Source: Sphingomicrobium astaxanthinifaciens
GTDB lineage: Bacteria; Pseudomonadota; Alphaproteobacteria; Sphingomonadales; Sphingomonadaceae
Direction of reading: 5' to 3'
Assembly: GCF_022865105.1 (NCBI RefSeq)
Contig: NZ_JAKNYM010000001.1
Coordinates: forward strand, 558,001 to 622,000
Length of the DNA stretch: 64,000 nt
Shown: piece after piece, positions 63,222-64,000 of the stretch
Layout of the letters: every line of letters starts with the position of its first letter
Position numbering within the stretch: position 1 is the first letter of the stretch
Notes under the pieces: generated by a model
What the model saw: the letters and a program-made list of their open reading frames with translations, nothing else
Told to the model about the DNA's origin: nothing
Database searches by the model: none
Translations under genes and position numbers: made by a program

Positions 63222-64000
63222 ATGATACGCTCGCTGCTGCTCCTCCTCGCCGCGCTGGCCGCCGCCCCCGTCGCGGCGCAGACCACGGTGACCGAAACGC
63301 GCCTGCTCGACGGGCTCTACGGCTATGGCCGCGCGACCACCGGCGGGCTGGGCAAGCCGCTCTATTTCGTCACCACCACGCGCGACACCGGCGAACCCGG
63401 CTCGCTGCGCTATGCGGTTGAACGCGGCGACTATTGGATCGTCTTCCACCCAGGCCTGTTCGAGCGCGACAACGGCTCGCTCGGGACCAAGGACGCGATC
63501 ATCGACCTGCGCGCGCCCCTTCGCATCACCAAGGGTAATCTCACCATCGACGGACGCGCGGGCTTCGAAAAGGACGGCACCCCGCGCCGCGTCGTGTTCC
63601 AACGCAACTATCGCTGGTCCGAATACGAACATGACGGCGATGTCGGGTGCCGCCGCAAGATCGCCCCGGGTTATGACGGCATCCTGCTGATCAGCGATGC
63701 GCGCAACATCATCGTCAGCCACATCGCCTTCTATCAGGAGGTGCATGGGACCCGGCCCGCCAATGTCGTCGAACCCGACTGCCTCGGCGACGTGATCACC
63801 ATCTTCAATCCCGCGCACTCCAAGGCCAGCGCGATCGGTTACGACGACATCTGGATCAACCGGTCCGATTTCCGCAATTGCATTGATGGTTGCATCGACA
63901 TCACCGATCCGACCGACGACCAGCACGCGCGCATCACGATCTCGGGCAACCGCTTCTCGCAGACCTACAAGAACATGCTGCTCGGCAATTTCAACACCGA
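63222..64000 (+). CDS. Pectate-lyase-like secreted protein, cut by window end
   Basis: At least 259 residues from ATG 63222. Signal peptide MIRSLLLLLAALAAAPVAAQ, then a parallel beta-helix start with GYGRATTGGLGKPLYFVTTT, DTGEPGSLRYAVE and ITKGNLTIDGRAG, the pattern of pectate lyases (family PL1-like). AFYQEVHGTRPA and DDIWINRSDFRNCIDGCIDI continue it. Secreted or periplasmic polysaccharide lyase; the catalytic region may lie beyond the window. Divergent from the barrel gene. Confidence 0.8.
   Translation, partial: MIRSLLLLLAALAAAPVAAQTTVTETRLLDGLYGYGRATTGGLGKPLYFVTTTRDTGEPGSLRYAVERGDYWIVFHPGLFERDNGSLGTKDAIIDLRAPLRITKGNLTIDGRAGFEKDGTPRRVVFQRNYRWSEYEHDGDVGCRRKIAPGYDGILLISDARNIIVSHIAFYQEVHGTRPANVVEPDCLGDVITIFNPAHSKASAIGYDDIWINRSDFRNCIDGCIDITDPTDDQHARITISGNRFSQTYKNMLLGNFNT

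Overview
The window reads as a contiguous piece of an alphaproteobacterial chromosome, most likely from the order Sphingomonadales. The evidence is GC-rich and densely packed sequence, a crtY-crtI-crtB carotenoid operon, a complete Entner-Doudoroff operon, an XrtA/PEP-CTERM-type PrsK/PrsR pair, a DUF3297 protein and an NDUFS4-type complex I accessory subunit. Genes often overlap by 1-8 bases and no gene-free stretch exceeds 300 bases. I see no transposase, integrase, prophage, CRISPR array or rRNA, so this looks like core genome rather than an island.

Layout. 1-6 kb: an aldo/keto reductase cut by the window edge, the prsK-prsR sensor/sigma-54 regulator pair, and an ABC-F ATPase. 6-10 kb: a small PepSY-like exported protein, a CPBP membrane protease behind two matching operator-like palindromes with a convergent TetR regulator, and a PhoP/PhoQ-like two-component pair preceded by three direct repeats at 11-base spacing. 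10-18.5 kb: polyprenyl diphosphate synthase, HrpB helicase, an NDUFS4-like protein, a WecB-type epimerase that seems to need a CTG start, an MscS channel, DUF2141, a sterol-desaturase-like oxidase and an HtrA-like protease. 18.6-27.6 kb: crtYIB, a glycosyltransferase, RarA, a multi-pass channel-like protein and tRNA-Thr(UGU).

27.8-36 kb: a ZnuD-like TonB-dependent receptor with an acidic, His-containing loop; a phage-shock operon (44-residue microprotein, pspA, pspC, pspB-like) behind a clear sigma-54 promoter; and an exported TolB-propeller/amidohydrolase fusion. 36-49 kb: branched-chain 2-oxoacid dehydrogenase E1a-E1b-E2 followed by a reduced SEDS-like (FtsW/RodA-like) membrane protein, a frameshifted hybrid histidine kinase, an azoreductase divergent from a Cys-containing HxlR regulator, a diguanylate cyclase, a Ca/Na antiporter, an AceE-like transketolase and a MaoC-CitE pair. 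49.6-64 kb: a zinc alcohol dehydrogenase, an MFS permease with a large loop, the zwf-pgl-edd-glk-eda operon behind a near-perfect LacI-type palindrome, tonB, the sulfate-activation genes cysD-cysNC, an outer-membrane barrel with a Pro-rich tail, and a pectate-lyase-like gene cut by the window end.

The genes suggest a pigmented, aerobic, sugar- and amino-acid-oxidising Gram-negative. Glucose enters through glucokinase and the Entner-Doudoroff route, branched-chain oxoacids through the Bkd complex, and envelope stress is handled by Psp, HtrA and mechanosensitive channels. The least ordinary items are the reduced SEDS homologue, the psp microprotein, the paired palindromes before the CPBP gene, the operator before zwf, the CTG-start epimerase, and three convergent gene pairs that share a single CTAG as both stop codons.
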